From a virus, in IMG/VR virus record IMGVR_UViG_3300032157_000030, positions 1 to 39,772 of that record: a DNA stretch of 39,772 nt. One strand, written 5' to 3'. The position numbers were made by a program, and so were the translations under genes. The notes beneath the pieces were generated by a model. That model did not search any database and was not told the origin of the DNA. It worked only from the letters and a program-made list of their open reading frames with translations. Positions 39,380 to 39,772 of this stretch are shown here, piece after piece (the stretch's first letter is position 1; every line of letters starts with the position of its first letter).

Positions 39380-39610
39380 CTAACGACGGCGCCTGGGGAG
39401 CCGTGATCGCCCCGGCAACCCGAGAACGACCTTCTTGCGTGGTGGAGGCTGTCGCAACTCCGCAACGATAGCGCGCAGACGCGCACCGAGTTCCTCTCGG
39501 AGTTCCCGCTCCAGCTCGAGCAAGTCGTCGTGGATTTCGAGGCGCTCTCCCTCGAGCGCCTTTGCTAGATGCACGAGCGCTCCGACCATGCGATCGATGC
39601 CATCCGGCAA
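39380..39610 (-). CDS. Small coiled-coil protein
   Basis: A 76-residue protein from ATG 39610, with GGGAG 8 bases upstream. It has a heptad-type helix (LVHLAKALEGERLEIHDDLL, then ELERELREELGARLRAIVAEL) and a basic tail (PPPRKKVVLGLPGRSRLPRRRR) that may bind nucleic acid. It is convergent with the zinc-ribbon gene and not recognised. Confidence 0.6.
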   Translation of the reverse strand: MPDGIDRMVGALVHLAKALEGERLEIHDDLLELERELREELGARLRAIVAELRQPPPRKKVVLGLPGRSRLPRRRR

Positions 39611-39710
39611 GCTCCCGAGGTGGTAACGTCGGCCCGGGGAGGGACGCTCTCACCAGCGCCACGATCCCCGATGGCTTTCCGAGTGTTCCTGAGCACGGTA
39701 GCTGAGGGGA

Positions 39711-39759
39711 CAAAGCGAAGCCCCCTCGGATAACTTGCCCATCAAGCCTCCGAGAGGGC
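39711..39759 (-). terminator. Probable minus-strand terminator at the right edge
   Basis: On the minus strand GCCCTCTCGG and CCGAGGGGGC pair (39759-39750 with 39729-39720) around 20 bases, followed by TTCGCTTTG. The 3' arm and tail copy the end of the terminator at 39336. It would end a minus gene outside the window. The last 160 bases hold no gene that I can see. Confidence 0.55.
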
Positions 39760-39772
39760 TGCCTCCGGCTGT

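Noticed and set aside
39711-39772. Right attachment site at the window end
   Set aside because: The last bases form a terminator-like hairpin and show no match to the tmRNA T arm or acceptor.

Overview
The window is a high-GC bacterial chromosome segment that begins with a complete tmRNA gene (ssrA, about 90-438). Immediately behind it lies an integrated, short-tailed (podovirus-like) tailed phage. A tyrosine integrase and an excisionase-like gene sit against the 3' end of ssrA, the usual arrangement for an element integrated into that gene. I do not see a second copy of the ssrA 3' end, so the right junction is probably outside the window. The host cannot be named with certainty. The GC content and the tag sequence (ANDNALALAA) would suit a myxobacterium or a related proteobacterial lineage.

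Left arm (0.5-5.2 kb): integrase and excisionase (minus), an operator-rich intergenic region, a two-membrane-segment protein, a DUF2971-like protein, a small unknown protein, a probable small terminase subunit (minus), and a stand-alone CheY-like receiver protein. A 283-base structured leader follows. The late block (5.5-24.3 kb, plus) then holds the major capsid protein and two small partners closed by a strong terminator; the connector and fibre, a glycosyltransferase and a long tail-hub protein; a 722-residue protein with a C-terminal S74 chaperone domain, a virion transglycosylase with EF-hand-like loops and a 971-residue ejection protein; then small structural genes and an HTH protein. 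The large terminase (minus) and portal (plus) are divergent at 26.45 kb. Portal is followed by scaffold, a tandem GroES-like protein and several appendage proteins, including a LamG-like one.

Right arm (32.9-39.8 kb): an accessory island with an unknown protein, a truncated SIR2-like protein, and a two-gene minus operon of a full-length SIR2-like protein and a HEPN-like helical protein. This looks like a prophage-carried anti-phage system. It is followed by a small gene, a tRNA-like element with an abnormal anticodon region, two very small minus genes (one ribbon-helix-helix), an 800-base palindrome- and repeat-rich intergenic region, two more ribbon-helix-helix genes, a zinc-ribbon protein and a coiled-coil protein.

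Two recurrent non-coding signals tie the parts together. A TTTAGGGC-type motif occurs three times before integrase/excisionase, twice between the SIR2-HEPN operon and its divergent neighbour, and once near a small membrane-protein gene; it may be a common operator. An AATCCAY(N)2-3RT-like motif lies 25-26 bases before the start codon of at least six phage genes that are not translationally coupled to the gene before them, and probably marks late transcription or translation starts. No replication genes and no classical CI-type repressor are visible.
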